Shown one piece after another: positions 20,392 to 31,368 of a stretch of 64,000 nucleotides of DNA; position 1 is the first letter of the stretch, and each line of letters starts with the position of its first letter. The position numbers were made by a program, and so were the translations under genes. The stretch is from contig JAJFHQ010000068.1 in the NCBI GenBank assembly GCA_021775525.1, positions 24,208 to 88,207 of the forward strand. The letters run 5' to 3'. The notes beneath the pieces are model-generated. The model was not told the origin of the DNA. It made no database searches and saw nothing but the letters and a program-made list of their open reading frames with translations. Source of the stretch: Hyphomicrobiales bacterium. Its GTDB lineage: Bacteria > Pseudomonadota > Alphaproteobacteria > Rhizobiales > Methyloligellaceae.

Positions 20392-21924
20392 TCAACCATC
20401 ATTTGAGCCGGTGGCGAAGCGGACCGCTTCTTCCGCCGCACGGAACAACGCCTTGGCTTTGTTCTGGCATTCGGTTTGTTCTGACAGTGGTACGGAATCG
20501 GCCACAATGCCGGCCCCGGCCTGCACATGCATCACCCCGTCTTTTACCAGCGAAGTACGAAGCACGATGCAACTGTCCATGTCTCCGTTTGCGGAGAAAT
20601 AGCCGACACAACCGGCATAGATGCCACGTTTCTCCTGCTCCAGCTCATCAATTATTTCCATGGCGCGCACTTTCGGCGCACCGGACACCGTACCCGCAGG
20701 GAACCCGGCCATCAGGGCATCAATTGCATCATGATCAGGATCAAGTTCCCCGACCACATTTGAGACGATGTGCATCACCTGGGAGTAATATTCGAGGAAG
20801 AAACTGTCGGTTACACGAATCGTTCCAACCTTGGCCACGCGGCCCACGTCGTTGCGCCCCAGGTCGAGCAGCATCAGGTGTTCCGCTAGCTCCTTCTGGT
20901 CCGCCAACAACTCTTTCGACAGGGCAGCATCTTCTGCCTTAGTGCTCCCGCGCGGACGTGTCCCGGCAATGGGGCGAATGGTCACTTCCCCGCCGCGCGC
21001 GCGCACCAGGATTTCCGGGCTGGAGCCGACAACAGAGAACCCGTCGAGATTGAGAAAATAAAGAAAAGGAGAGGGGTTCACGCGCCGCAATGCCCGGTAA
21101 AGCGAGAAGGGGGGCAGTGTGAAGGGTGCGGAAAAACGCTGGCTGAGCACGACCTGGAAGATGTCCCCGGCGCCAATATACTCTTTGGCGCGTTCAACCT
21201 TCGCCATGTAATCATCAGGAGACGTGTTTGACTTTGGATCGGGCCGAGGCACATCGGAATAATCGAGCCTTGCCGAATGGGGCAGGGGGGAATCAAGACG
21301 AAGCAACGCACCGCGCAGGCGTTCAGCAGCCCGGTTATAAGCGTTTTCCGCAGTTACGCCCTCTGCCGGGTGAACCGGCGTGACGGCCGTTATTTCATCG
21401 GTGACCGCGTCGAAGATGACCATGATGGTTGGCCGGATCATGATGGCATCGGGCGTGCCTATCGGGTCAGGATGACTGCTGGGCAAATGCTCAACGAGCC
21501 TTACGGTGTCATATCCCATATAGCCGAACACACCGGCGGCCATCGGTGGCAGTTCTTCAGGCAATTCGATGCGCGATTGTGCCAAGAGCTTACGCAGGGC
21601 CTCCAGCGGGCCACCTTCGCAAGGAGTATAATCTGAACCTTCGAGGGGAGCCTCGTTGATTTCCGCATTGTCCCCATTGGCACGCCATACAAGGTCTGGA
21701 TCAAATCCGATGATCGAATAGCGCCCCCTAACCGCGCCGCCTTCCACCGATTCAAACAGAAATGAATAGGGACGCCCGTCGGCCAGCTTGAGAAAGGCAG
21801 AGACGGGCGTTTCCAGATCGGCCACCAGCCGCGTCCACACGACCTGTGGCTGGTCCTTGTCATAGGTCCTGGAAAAGAGTTCTGAAGACGGTTCTACCCG
21901 TCCGATACCGGGCTTTTGTGACAT
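20392..21924 (-). CDS. trpE: Anthranilate synthase component I
   Basis: Makes anthranilate from chorismate and ammonia. The 510 residues show an N-terminal part with FLFESVEGG, the counterpart of the LLES tryptophan feedback site. The chorismate-binding domain carries PIAGTRPRG, LVDLGRNDVGRV-type residues (LDLGRNDVGRVA), FPAGTVSGAPKVRA and IYAGCVGYF. The gene begins 25 bases after ppiD, with no room for a leader peptide or attenuator directly before it. Regulation must act elsewhere or through feedback on the enzyme. Confidence 0.96.
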   Translation of the reverse strand: MSQKPGIGRVEPSSELFSRTYDKDQPQVVWTRLVADLETPVSAFLKLADGRPYSFLFESVEGGAVRGRYSIIGFDPDLVWRANGDNAEINEAPLEGSDYTPCEGGPLEALRKLLAQSRIELPEELPPMAAGVFGYMGYDTVRLVEHLPSSHPDPIGTPDAIMIRPTIMVIFDAVTDEITAVTPVHPAEGVTAENAYNRAAERLRGALLRLDSPLPHSARLDYSDVPRPDPKSNTSPDDYMAKVERAKEYIGAGDIFQVVLSQRFSAPFTLPPFSLYRALRRVNPSPFLYFLNLDGFSVVGSSPEILVRARGGEVTIRPIAGTRPRGSTKAEDAALSKELLADQKELAEHLMLLDLGRNDVGRVAKVGTIRVTDSFFLEYYSQVMHIVSNVVGELDPDHDAIDALMAGFPAGTVSGAPKVRAMEIIDELEQEKRGIYAGCVGYFSANGDMDSCIVLRTSLVKDGVMHVQAGAGIVADSVPLSEQTECQNKAKALFRAAEEAVRFATGSNDG

Positions 21925-21949
21925 GGCGGTCTCTCAGCCCGAGGCCGCT

Positions 21950-23857
21950 TTAGCGGCGATCCGCGGAATATTGGCGCCCGGTAATCGCATCGTCCAAGAC
22001 AATCTGGTTGATTGTAACGCCGTAATCTTGTCGCAGGGCGCGTACATACTGGGCAATGAGATCATCTCCGATTTCTGGAGCAACCGACTTCTCCAGTGCT
22101 TCGCGCGCCTTGCTGTCGAGTGATGCTGGAGCGTTTGCCTCAGTGACCTGAAAGACCAGACGACCCTTGCCCTCCGCTGCAATGCTTGAACCATAATCAC
22201 CTTTTTTGAGCGCGAAGGCCTGCTGCAATGTTGCTAGCGGTATTTTGGCATCCTGATCGTTACGCTTCAGTGGCTTGCTCTCCATAACCTCAAGCTCAAA
22301 ACCCGACGCAAGAACGGCGAGTGTCTCACCGTTACGCAATTTGTCGACGAGTTCCTGTCCCTTTTTGGCAAGAAGCGCACGCTCTTCGGTTTCGCGCAAT
22401 TTCTTTGCCGCCTCGTCCTTGACGTCATCAAATGGTTTCAGACGCTGCGGCGTCACCTTCTGCACCTCGTACCAGATAAAGCCCCTATCACTTGTCTCTT
22501 CCGGATCTGTCTCAAGGTTTACTTCGGCCGCAAAGATTGCTCTCAAAGTCCCTGCTTGCCTGGCCAAGAGTTCGACCGGTTTGCCATCACTTCCCATCCC
22601 GCGCGCGTCGATGTCCACGATCTCGGAATATTTCAAACCCAGTTTCTTGCCAATTTCTGCCAAAGTCGCCCCACCGGCGCGTTCGTCCTCGATTTTATCG
22701 TAGGAATCCAAAATGGTCTCGGCAGCCTTTTCCGCAGCCAAACCCGTGGAAATGGTGACGCGCATATCATCAAGCGTCTTGACTATGGCGGGTTCGATCT
22801 TCGTGACCTTGGCGATCACGGTCGCGAGAGCACCGTTGATAGGCTTGCTGACTTCATCCTTGGGCAACGAAAAGACAGCATCCGCCACTGTTTCGTCGGA
22901 GAGACCGGTCTTGGCGATAAGCCCTAGGTCGACATCTTCCTTCGTCAGGCCGCGCCCTTTGGCAACTTCCATGAAATCAGCGCCATTCTGTATTTTCTCA
23001 TAGGCCGCATCGGCCATTGCTTTGTCAGGAAACGGTAACTGCAGTACGGCGCGTCGTTCAGGTGTGTTGAAGCGGGCTTTGTTGTGCTCGAAGTAAGCCT
23101 TGATGTCCTCGTCGCTGATCTTGATGTCTTTGGCCAGGGCCGATGGAGTCAGTACGATAGCGCCAACCTTACGAGACTCAGGCGCCCTGAATTCACTGTT
23201 GTGGGTGTTGTAATAGTTGCGGGCATTTTCCTCTGTCGGCTCGTTGACCTCACCAAACTTCGAGAGCGGTACATTGATATAACTTAATTTACGCGTCTCG
23301 TTTCGGAACTTGTTGGTAGCGTCGAGCATGACCTTGGGAACCTGGTGCGTTGATGTAACCGTCCCCGTAATCTGTTGCAGTATGACTGCGCGCTGCTGGC
23401 GTTGCATAAATGCCTGTTCACTCAGGCTGTTGGCCTGCAACAACTGGTAAAATCTTGCCTGGGAGAAATTACCGTCGGATCCCTTGAACGCAGCTTCCCG
23501 TTTGATCCTCGCTGCGACCGCATTTCCTGTTACGCCAAGCCCCATGGTGTTGGCCTGGGATTCAATCGCGGCATCGCCGATGAGGCGCAGAAGTATCTGC
23601 TGATCGAGGCCCAGCGAACGGGCATCGCTGAAGGTGATATTACGGCCCAGCCGCGTGCTGAGCGTACGCATTTCACGCTGGAACTCGTTTTGAAAGTCTT
23701 GGGACGATATTTCCGTATCACCAACTTTGGCGACTGTCTGCGTGCCATAGCCACCAAAGATATCGGCAACCCCCCAAACGGCAAAGCTCATCACCAGCAA
23801 ACCGATGAAGATTTTGGCTATCCAGGTTCCAGTGCCCTTGCGCAGTGCTTCCAGCAT
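21950..23857 (-). CDS. ppiD: PpiD-like periplasmic peptidyl-prolyl isomerase
   Basis: Membrane-anchored periplasmic chaperone and isomerase of the SurA/PpiD class. The 635 residues begin with a single membrane segment (about 13-35, IFIGLLVMSFAVWGVADI). A SurA-N-like chaperone domain follows (VAKVGDTEISSQDF ... GLDQQILLRLIGDAAIE), then a parvulin-type region around 260-370 that appears divergent, and a C-terminal helical part. The gene is first in the ppiD-trpE run and is divergent from tpiA. Pairing with trpE seems positional rather than functional. Confidence 0.86.
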   Translation of the reverse strand: MLEALRKGTGTWIAKIFIGLLVMSFAVWGVADIFGGYGTQTVAKVGDTEISSQDFQNEFQREMRTLSTRLGRNITFSDARSLGLDQQILLRLIGDAAIESQANTMGLGVTGNAVAARIKREAAFKGSDGNFSQARFYQLLQANSLSEQAFMQRQQRAVILQQITGTVTSTHQVPKVMLDATNKFRNETRKLSYINVPLSKFGEVNEPTEENARNYYNTHNSEFRAPESRKVGAIVLTPSALAKDIKISDEDIKAYFEHNKARFNTPERRAVLQLPFPDKAMADAAYEKIQNGADFMEVAKGRGLTKEDVDLGLIAKTGLSDETVADAVFSLPKDEVSKPINGALATVIAKVTKIEPAIVKTLDDMRVTISTGLAAEKAAETILDSYDKIEDERAGGATLAEIGKKLGLKYSEIVDIDARGMGSDGKPVELLARQAGTLRAIFAAEVNLETDPEETSDRGFIWYEVQKVTPQRLKPFDDVKDEAAKKLRETEERALLAKKGQELVDKLRNGETLAVLASGFELEVMESKPLKRNDQDAKIPLATLQQAFALKKGDYGSSIAAEGKGRLVFQVTEANAPASLDSKAREALEKSVAPEIGDDLIAQYVRALRQDYGVTINQIVLDDAITGRQYSADRR

Positions 23858-24066
23858 GATGGTTTCTTTTGCCTCAGGTTATATTTGATGCCTTGATATG
23901 CGCATCGATTTGGTAAAACTTGCCAAGCGCGGGCATCATATGGACCAGAGCCTCATGCGGCAAGGCGGCTCTGCGACATCTCTTCACTGCGTTAACGGGC
24001 CGGCTCGCACGATGCTAAGCAATTCATTATTATGACGTTTCCTTGCCTATATATGGAGTTACTTTA

Positions 24067-24831
24067 ATGACGCAACCACGCCCACTCGTCGCCGGTAACT
24101 GGAAAATGAACGGGGAGCAAGCTTCATGGAAAGAAGCCGAAAGCCTGGCTGGATTACTGGCCGCAGAAACGGCGGTACGCGCCGAGGTCATGCTCTGTCC
24201 CCCGGCCACGCTGATCACCTCGTTTGGACACCAGTTAGAAGGCTCAAAACTCATGGTTGGCGGTCAGGATTGCCATGGTGAGTTATCCGGGGCGCACACG
24301 GGCGATATCTCTGCGGAGATGCTGGCCGATGCGGGCGCTAGTGCCGTGATCGTCGGCCATTCGGAGAGACGTACAGACCATGGTGAAACCAGTGAAGCTG
24401 TCCGCATCAAGGCTGAAGCAGCACACAGGGCAGGGCTGGTTGCTATCATTTGCGTGGGAGAAACCGAAACCGAGCGAAAGCAGGGCGACACCCTCAATGT
24501 CATATGTGAACAGCTTTCCGGATCACTTCCACAGAATGCGAAAGCCGGGAATACGGTCATTGCTTATGAGCCTGTCTGGGCCATCGGGACGGGGCTAACG
24601 CCAACTCTGGACGATGTGGGCGAGGTTCATCGGCATATTCGTGCAGAGTTGACCGGGAAGCTCGGGGAGGACGAGGCTTCAGGTATGCGTATTCTCTATG
24701 GCGGCTCCGTAAAGCCAGACAATGCCGCGGATTTAATGGCCGTTGCGGATGTTAACGGCGCACTCGTCGGTGGCGCCAGCCTGAAAGCAGATGATTTCTG
24801 GGGCATTGTTTCGGTATATTCCGAAAAGTGA
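24067..24831 (+). CDS. tpiA: Triose-phosphate isomerase
   Basis: Interconverts dihydroxyacetone phosphate and glyceraldehyde 3-phosphate. The ATG at 24067 ([16 protein letters not shown]) has GGAG 9 bases upstream; an earlier ATG at 24043 adds eight unrelated residues. In 254 residues all catalytic parts are present: Lys in AGNWKMNG, His in VIVGHSERR, Glu in [11 protein letters not shown], and the phosphate-binding YGGSVKPDN. The gene is followed by a small exported protein and secG, the latter a common tpiA neighbour. Confidence 0.97.
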   Translation: MTQPRPLVAGNWKMNGEQASWKEAESLAGLLAAETAVRAEVMLCPPATLITSFGHQLEGSKLMVGGQDCHGELSGAHTGDISAEMLADAGASAVIVGHSERRTDHGETSEAVRIKAEAAHRAGLVAIICVGETETERKQGDTLNVICEQLSGSLPQNAKAGNTVIAYEPVWAIGTGLTPTLDDVGEVHRHIRAELTGKLGEDEASGMRILYGGSVKPDNAADLMAVADVNGALVGGASLKADDFWGIVSVYSEK

Positions 24832-24936
24832 CATACCGTCACCGTTTCCATCCTATTGCCACTGGCAACTGAAGCATCAAACAGTTAGTTTGGCGCCGCC
24901 CACCAAGAATCCCACCCGATAGCGAGAGCTAATTTA

Positions 24937-25356
24937 GTGACGAGCTGTTTGAAACGAATTTGCGCAACGTTTCTTGGCCTCATGGCGTTTGCGCTGTCAC
25001 TTTCACCGGCAGCGGCAAAGCCGTTGCTCAGTGAAACCTGCGTCAAGTTGGCAGGCGAGCATGTTGAGCTTCGCAAGGCCGGCATTGAGGAGGCCATGGA
25101 CCAGCAGGACCCGCAAAAAGCCGGCGAGGCGCTGAAACCGGACGATCTTGCAAAAATCGAACGCTATCTCTTCATCGAGGGTCAAATTCGCTTTCGCTGC
25201 CCCGAAATCAAGCTGCCAAGCATCAAGAATCCAAAAAATGACAAATCGAAGGAGAGTGGGAGTGGAGCGGCAAAAAAGAAACCCGCCAAAAAATCTCGAG
25301 GCACTCCGTCGCCAACCAATCAAAATTTATTCACTCAACTTGAAGACAGGGGTTAA
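24937..25356 (+). CDS. Small exported protein of unknown function
   Basis: 139 residues from a GTG start. An N-terminal signal peptide (CLKRICATFLGLMAFALSL then a cut near AAAKP) is followed by a short domain with two Cys (ETCVKLAG and IRFRCPEI) that could form a disulfide in the periplasm, and a Lys/Ser-rich, low-complexity tail (GAAKKKPAKKSRGT). I do not recognise a named family. It lies between tpiA and secG, about 100 bp from each, on the same strand. The start could also be a later codon, but the signal peptide supports the GTG. Confidence 0.6.
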   Translation: MTSCLKRICATFLGLMAFALSLSPAAAKPLLSETCVKLAGEHVELRKAGIEEAMDQQDPQKAGEALKPDDLAKIERYLFIEGQIRFRCPEIKLPSIKNPKNDKSKESGSGAAKKKPAKKSRGTPSPTNQNLFTQLEDRG

Positions 25357-25471
25357 AGGACAGCTATAAACCCTGTATCGCCCCGTACTGTGTAAGGGCT
25401 GGCCAAAATGCAAGCGCTCCTGTAAAAGGCGAACCGCATAAACACCCGATTACTTGAACTGGAATAATTCT

Positions 25472-25837
25472 ATGGCAACTGTGCTTTTGGTCATTCACAT
25501 CATGGTGGCCGCCGCGCTTGTTGGACTGGTGCTGCTGCAACGCTCGGAAGGCGGTGCGCTGGGCATTGGTGGCAGTGGAGGCAGCGGCGGCGGATTAATG
25601 TCGGGCCGTGGTGCAGCCAATCTGCTCACACGGGTGACGGCTGTGTTTGCAGCCGCATTTTTCGCGACTAGCATTTTATTGACACTCATCGCCCAGCAGG
25701 GTTCCGGGCCATCAAGCGGGTTGGAGGGTTTTACTATTCAGGGTGATCAGGGCCAGACAGGCTCAGGCAATCCTCTTGAAGGTATGCAGCTGCCAACGAA
25801 GCCGCCATCAGGACCGCAAGTCCCGCAATCTCAATAG
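25472..25837 (+). CDS. secG: Preprotein translocase subunit SecG
   Basis: Small inner-membrane partner of SecYE that assists protein export. From the ATG at 25472 it has 121 residues: membrane segment one (about 3-22, LLVIHIMVAAALVGLVLL), the family loop QRSEGGALGIGG with a Gly-rich stretch, membrane segment two (about 50-72), then a polar Gly/Pro/Gln-rich tail. A TTG at 25454 would add six residues and is less likely. Its position between tpiA and pyrG is the common proteobacterial arrangement. Confidence 0.93.
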   Translation: MATVLLVIHIMVAAALVGLVLLQRSEGGALGIGGSGGSGGGLMSGRGAANLLTRVTAVFAAAFFATSILLTLIAQQGSGPSSGLEGFTIQGDQGQTGSGNPLEGMQLPTKPPSGPQVPQSQ

Positions 25838-25873
25838 CCGTTAATTGCTTGGGCAAAAAGTGTCACAGGCACG

Positions 25874-25893
25874 CTGATTCTGCTTCGAATCAG
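25874..25893 (+). promoter_or_regulatory. Hairpin with paired GANTC sites in the pyrG leader
   Basis: A perfect 7-bp inverted repeat CTGATTC / GAATCAG with a 6-base loop lies between secG and pyrG. No T-run follows, so it is a poor intrinsic terminator. Each arm holds one GANTC, the target of the alphaproteobacterial methylase CcrM. A TATATT-like -10 follows only about 12 bases before the pyrG ATG. Function unproven. Confidence 0.3.
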
Positions 25894-25896
25894 TGA

Positions 25897-27549
<1,653 letters not shown>

Positions 27550-27551
27550 CC

Positions 27552-28379
27552 ATGATCCCAAACAGTGTTGTCAAAATTGGTCCCGTGACTGTCTCCAATA
27601 CCTCACCCATTGCGGTGTTTGCCGGCCCTTGTGCCCTTGAATCACGTGCCCACGCTCTGGAAACCGCATCCGCTCTGAAAGAAATAGCCGAGCGGCTGAA
27701 TATCGGCCTCGTCTACAAATCCTCATTCGACAAGGCCAATCGCACCAGCATGTCGAGCGCACGCGGGTTGGGACTGAAAGAAGCTCTACCCATATTCGCG
27801 GAAATCCGAGAGACGCTTGGTGTGCCTGTCGTCACCGACGTTCATGAGCGTGAGCAATGTGCCGCTGTTGCAGAAGCCGTCGATGTCCTGCAGATCCCGG
27901 CATTTCTCTGTCGCCAGACAGATCTGCTTGTTGCAGCGGCCAAGACGGGCAAGGTGGTCAAGGTCAAGAAGGGCCAGTTCCTTGCCCCTTGGGACATGAA
28001 GAATGTGGTTGAGAAAATCTTTGAAGCTGGAAACCCGAATGTCCTCGTGACCGAGCGTGGCGCCAGTTTCGGTTACAACACGCTTGTGTCCGACATGCGC
28101 GCGCTGCCTATACTGGCCGAGACCGGTTGTCCGGTCGTGTTTGATGCGACACATTCCGTGCAACAACCGGGAGGGCAGGGCGCAACAAGCGGTGGCCAAC
28201 GCGAATTCGTACCCGTCCTGGCGCGCGCCGCCGTTGCGGTCGGCGTAGCGGCGCTATTTATCGAAACCCACGCAGACCCAGACAAGGCGCCCTCCGATGG
28301 TCCCAACATGGTGCCTCTCAACGAATTTGAAGCACTGCTGAAAGAGCTTCAGGCCATTGATGCAGTTGTGAAGGCCTAG
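27552..28379 (+). CDS. kdsA: 3-deoxy-8-phosphooctulonate synthase (KDO-8-phosphate synthase)
   Basis: Condenses phosphoenolpyruvate with arabinose 5-phosphate to make KDO 8-phosphate for the LPS core. The 275 residues contain [10 protein letters not shown], the substrate-binding [26 protein letters not shown], and the RGxxFGYN block ([15 protein letters not shown]). It starts two bases after pyrG. It complements the lipid A genes at 5-9 kb and the LPS exporter genes at the right end. Confidence 0.96.
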   Translation: MIPNSVVKIGPVTVSNTSPIAVFAGPCALESRAHALETASALKEIAERLNIGLVYKSSFDKANRTSMSSARGLGLKEALPIFAEIRETLGVPVVTDVHEREQCAAVAEAVDVLQIPAFLCRQTDLLVAAAKTGKVVKVKKGQFLAPWDMKNVVEKIFEAGNPNVLVTERGASFGYNTLVSDMRALPILAETGCPVVFDATHSVQQPGGQGATSGGQREFVPVLARAAVAVGVAALFIETHADPDKAPSDGPNMVPLNEFEALLKELQAIDAVVKA

Positions 28380-28445
28380 AATAACTGGCAAATTCAGTTG
28401 CCTCGGCAAGAGCAATTTTTGGCCCTCGGTTAGTGAGTCTGATAC

Positions 28446-29858
28446 ATGGCAACGCCCCCTCGACCAGCAGTTGACACAACGCTTGCCGAAGCGATCTCAA
28501 ATCATAAGGTTGGGCGCATCGAGAAGGCATTAAAAGGGTATCGCCGGGTTCTGAAACGCAATCCGGTACACTTCGATGCCCTGGTGCTTGGTGGACAGGC
28601 GGCGTACGCCGCGGGCAATCAGAAAGATGCGCTGCGCTGGCTCAAGAGAGCTTCGGAAAAATACCCGGATGACCCGCAAGGTTCCTATAATCTTGGTGTC
28701 TTGCAGCAAGCACTTGGCAACACCCTGGAAGCTCTGAACGCTTTCAGGCTTGCCGGGAAAGCCGGGCCGGATTTCGCACCAGCCCAGTACAATCTGGCAG
28801 TCACCCTGTTCGAAACTGGCGCGAATGACGAGGCGCTGGACTATTTTGACCGAACGATTGAAATTGATCCCAACCACGCAGATGCATACGCAGGCAAGGC
28901 ATTTGTACTCAGAGGCCAAGGTAAAATTGATGACGCCATTGCGACTTACAAAGTGGCTGTCGGCCTGACACCCGGCAATGCAAAAACATGGTCAGGGCTT
29001 GGGATATCCCTTCAAATGGCTGAAGAGATGGAACTGGCTCTCGAGGCTCATCGCAATGCGATATCCGCTGATCGGGATTATCCCGATGCCACCGGCAATC
29101 TGTCCGATGCCCTCGTCCAAATGAAAAAACCGGCAGAGGCAATCGCGGCGTGTGACGAATTTCTTGCCCGTCACCCGGTGGATGCTGGCGTTCTTGCCGT
29201 CAAATCAATCGCCCTGAATGAAGCGGGGGATGCGAAAAATTACCAAGCCCTTATTGACCTTGATCGACTAGTCCAGCCAATAAAACAGTCAGCTCCTTTG
29301 GGCTTTACAGACATGGAGACGTTTAACAAGGCACTCGGGACCCATGTCCTCAACCATCCGACCTTGATCACATCTCCTTCGAGCCACGCGACGAGAAAGG
29401 GGAAACACACGGGCCATATCAATGAAGGCGTTAAAGGCCCAGTCGCTGAATTCGAACATCTTATTGCAAGTGCCATCGACAGTTATCTGGATGATATTCA
29501 GGATTTGAAGCACCATCCGATTTGCGTTCACCGGCCGGAAAACTACGAATTGGCCGTTTGGGCCGTGGTGCTTGAGGGGGAGGGTTACCAAGTGCCTCAC
29601 ATCCACCCCGCGGCATGGCTTAGTGGAGTCTATTATGTCCAGGTTCCGGACATTGCCAACGCAGGCGGTCATGATGGCTGGATTGAATTCGGGCAGCCCG
29701 GCCCTGAATATCACTTCTCGGCCAAACCAACGCTCAGGCTTGTCAAACCCGAACCTGGATTGATGGTCATGTTCCCAAGCTACCTCTTCCACCGCACCGT
29801 GCCTTTCGAGTCGGAAGAGACGCGCATCAGCATCGCATTCGATGTCATGCCGGCATAA
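28446..29858 (+). CDS. TPR protein with C-terminal 2OG-Fe(II)-oxygenase-like domain
   Basis: 470 residues in two parts. Residues about 10-260 are tandem TPR units (for example GSYNLGVLQQALGNTLEALN and AQYNLAVTLFETGANDEALD). From about 340 the sequence matches the layout of the putative 2OG-Fe(II) oxygenase family: PHIHPAAWLSGVYYVQVP with His385 and His387, GWIEFG, and MVMFPSYLFHRTVPF with His449, then an RISIAFD end that would bind 2-oxoglutarate. I infer a hydroxylase directed to protein or glycan targets by the TPRs; the substrate is unknown. It follows kdsA by 66 bp on the same strand. Confidence 0.75.
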   Translation: MATPPRPAVDTTLAEAISNHKVGRIEKALKGYRRVLKRNPVHFDALVLGGQAAYAAGNQKDALRWLKRASEKYPDDPQGSYNLGVLQQALGNTLEALNAFRLAGKAGPDFAPAQYNLAVTLFETGANDEALDYFDRTIEIDPNHADAYAGKAFVLRGQGKIDDAIATYKVAVGLTPGNAKTWSGLGISLQMAEEMELALEAHRNAISADRDYPDATGNLSDALVQMKKPAEAIAACDEFLARHPVDAGVLAVKSIALNEAGDAKNYQALIDLDRLVQPIKQSAPLGFTDMETFNKALGTHVLNHPTLITSPSSHATRKGKHTGHINEGVKGPVAEFEHLIASAIDSYLDDIQDLKHHPICVHRPENYELAVWAVVLEGEGYQVPHIHPAAWLSGVYYVQVPDIANAGGHDGWIEFGQPGPEYHFSAKPTLRLVKPEPGLMVMFPSYLFHRTVPFESEETRISIAFDVMPA

Positions 29859-29900
29859 ATGATAATTTTATTTTATTTGAATGAGTAAAACCGGAGACGC

Positions 29901-30902
29901 TTAGGCTGGTGCGACCAGTTCATTTTTCTGATTGTCCCATCGCCACAAATTATTACTTGTCAGGTGGGTGCCGCCAATCCAGCGATCAATCCGCGCCGTT
30001 TCCGCATAATCCGCCCCGCCGCCAAGAACTTGCAAACCCAATGCCGTCAGGCGCAGGGAGCTTGCTACATAGGCCTTGAACTCATCTTCGCCCATCTCGG
30101 GGCTAAACCGTCCTTCAAGTTGCTCAATCAAGGCGCCCGGGCCTGCCGCCATGCCGTCCAGCCAAACCCAGAAACTCCAGTCGCCCATAAAGGCGGCCTC
30201 TTCCATTTTCTCGACGGCACCGAACAGTTTGCGCGGCTCGCGAATGCCCTCATTTATGGCCAAGAGAATCTGGTGCTGTGTTCGGGCAAGACCGGATTTT
30301 GCGCCCGGCAATTCCTGGAGCATTCGGAGTATCGCCTGTTCGAGATAGGGGAGTGCAGCAAGGTCCTGCTTCAATAGCGCTGACAAGTCGGCGGGTTCTG
30401 ACTGACGAAACGCTGCCCATGCCGCACTCGCAAGTGACAATTGCTCATCGCTGACGGAGTTTGACTTGTCCTTGAACTTGACGATGCTTTGTTCATTTTG
30501 AGTGCCGAGAAAGTCATCGGCCTGCACCAGTCGCAATCCCTCACGACCCCCTGGATTTTCATGAAACCAGTCGAGTATCTGGATCAATTGGAGCTGGTCA
30601 TACAGGTCATGTTCAAACCACAGGGTCACCGTCTCGAACAGTTCGTGATGGGCCAGACCCCGGTCGCGGGCCTGGAAATTTTCCCGCAATATGTCGGGGT
30701 CGCCCCAGTTGCGTTCGGCCAGGAAATCCGCACGCAACTCGGAAAGCTCTTCAAATGTGCCGGTCAATGGCACAGGACCGTCATGCAGCACGTCGCGCCA
30801 TGGCAGCACTTCGGTGCTGGTGAAAGCCTTGCGCAACAGTTCCCCGGCGGAATCGCCGTTGGTGATAATGAGATCGTAACCCTGTTGCAGTGACTGGCCC
30901 AA
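29901..30902 (-). CDS. DUF1835 domain-containing protein
   Basis: Family-level assignment from the N-terminal signature LIITNGDSAGELL, VLPWRDVLHDGPVP and FEHDLYDQLQLIQILDW. I place the start at a TTG at 30902, five bases after the queF stop. The frame stays open back to 31106, but that would lie inside queF. From this start it has 333 residues. The C-terminal half contains an ILRMLQELPGAKSGLARTQ segment and a final LTSNNLWRWDNQ stretch. The function of DUF1835 proteins is not known. It ends the queuosine operon and is convergent with the TPR gene. Confidence 0.72.
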   Translation of the reverse strand: MGQSLQQGYDLIITNGDSAGELLRKAFTSTEVLPWRDVLHDGPVPLTGTFEELSELRADFLAERNWGDPDILRENFQARDRGLAHHELFETVTLWFEHDLYDQLQLIQILDWFHENPGGREGLRLVQADDFLGTQNEQSIVKFKDKSNSVSDEQLSLASAAWAAFRQSEPADLSALLKQDLAALPYLEQAILRMLQELPGAKSGLARTQHQILLAINEGIREPRKLFGAVEKMEEAAFMGDWSFWVWLDGMAAGPGALIEQLEGRFSPEMGEDEFKAYVASSLRLTALGLQVLGGGADYAETARIDRWIGGTHLTSNNLWRWDNQKNELVAPA

Positions 30903-30906
30903 TGTC

Positions 30907-31368
30907 TCAACCGCGCCCGCGATAGGGGGGCACGCCTTGATCAGGCACCCACAACCCTTCGGGCAACATGCCTTCCTGCCAGAATACATCGATGGGCATT
31001 CCGCCGCGCGGATACCAGTAGCCTCCAATCCGTAACCACTGTGGTTCAAGCTCCGCCACGATGCGCTTGCCAATGGCCACCGTGCAGTCTTCGTGGAAAG
31101 CACCATGGTTGCGAAAGCTGGCGAGGTAAAGCTTCAGGGATTTGGATTCAAGAATCCATTCAGCTGGTGCGTAGTCAATTACCAGATGCGCAAAATCAGG
31201 CTGGCCCGTCACCGGGCATAGCGATGTAAATTCTGGGCAAGTGAATCGCGCCAGATACAGCGTGTCAGAGTGCGGGTTTGTCACACGTTCCAGCGTCGCT
31301 TCATCGGGAGAAGCCGGGACGGGTACTTCAACACCCAGTTGAGTGAGCTTTTCCTCGCTGTCGGTCAT
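30907..31368 (-). CDS. queF: NADPH-dependent 7-cyano-7-deazaguanine reductase QueF
   Basis: Reduces the nitrile preQ0 to the aminomethyl preQ1 in queuosine synthesis. The short, single-domain form of 153 residues. The nucleophile Cys is in [14 protein letters not shown] and the family motif is ESKSLKLY, followed by FHEDC with the catalytic Asp region. The start at 31368 shares one base with the queD stop (TGATG). The C-terminus [13 protein letters not shown] is standard, so the gene is complete and any downstream start must lie beyond it. Confidence 0.95.
   Translation of the reverse strand: MTDSEEKLTQLGVEVPVPASPDEATLERVTNPHSDTLYLARFTCPEFTSLCPVTGQPDFAHLVIDYAPAEWILESKSLKLYLASFRNHGAFHEDCTVAIGKRIVAELEPQWLRIGGYWYPRGGMPIDVFWQEGMLPEGLWVPDQGVPPYRGRG

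Noticed and set aside
21925-21949. trp attenuator or leader peptide before trpE
   Set aside because: Only 25 bases separate ppiD and trpE, too short for a leader with Trp codons and hairpins.
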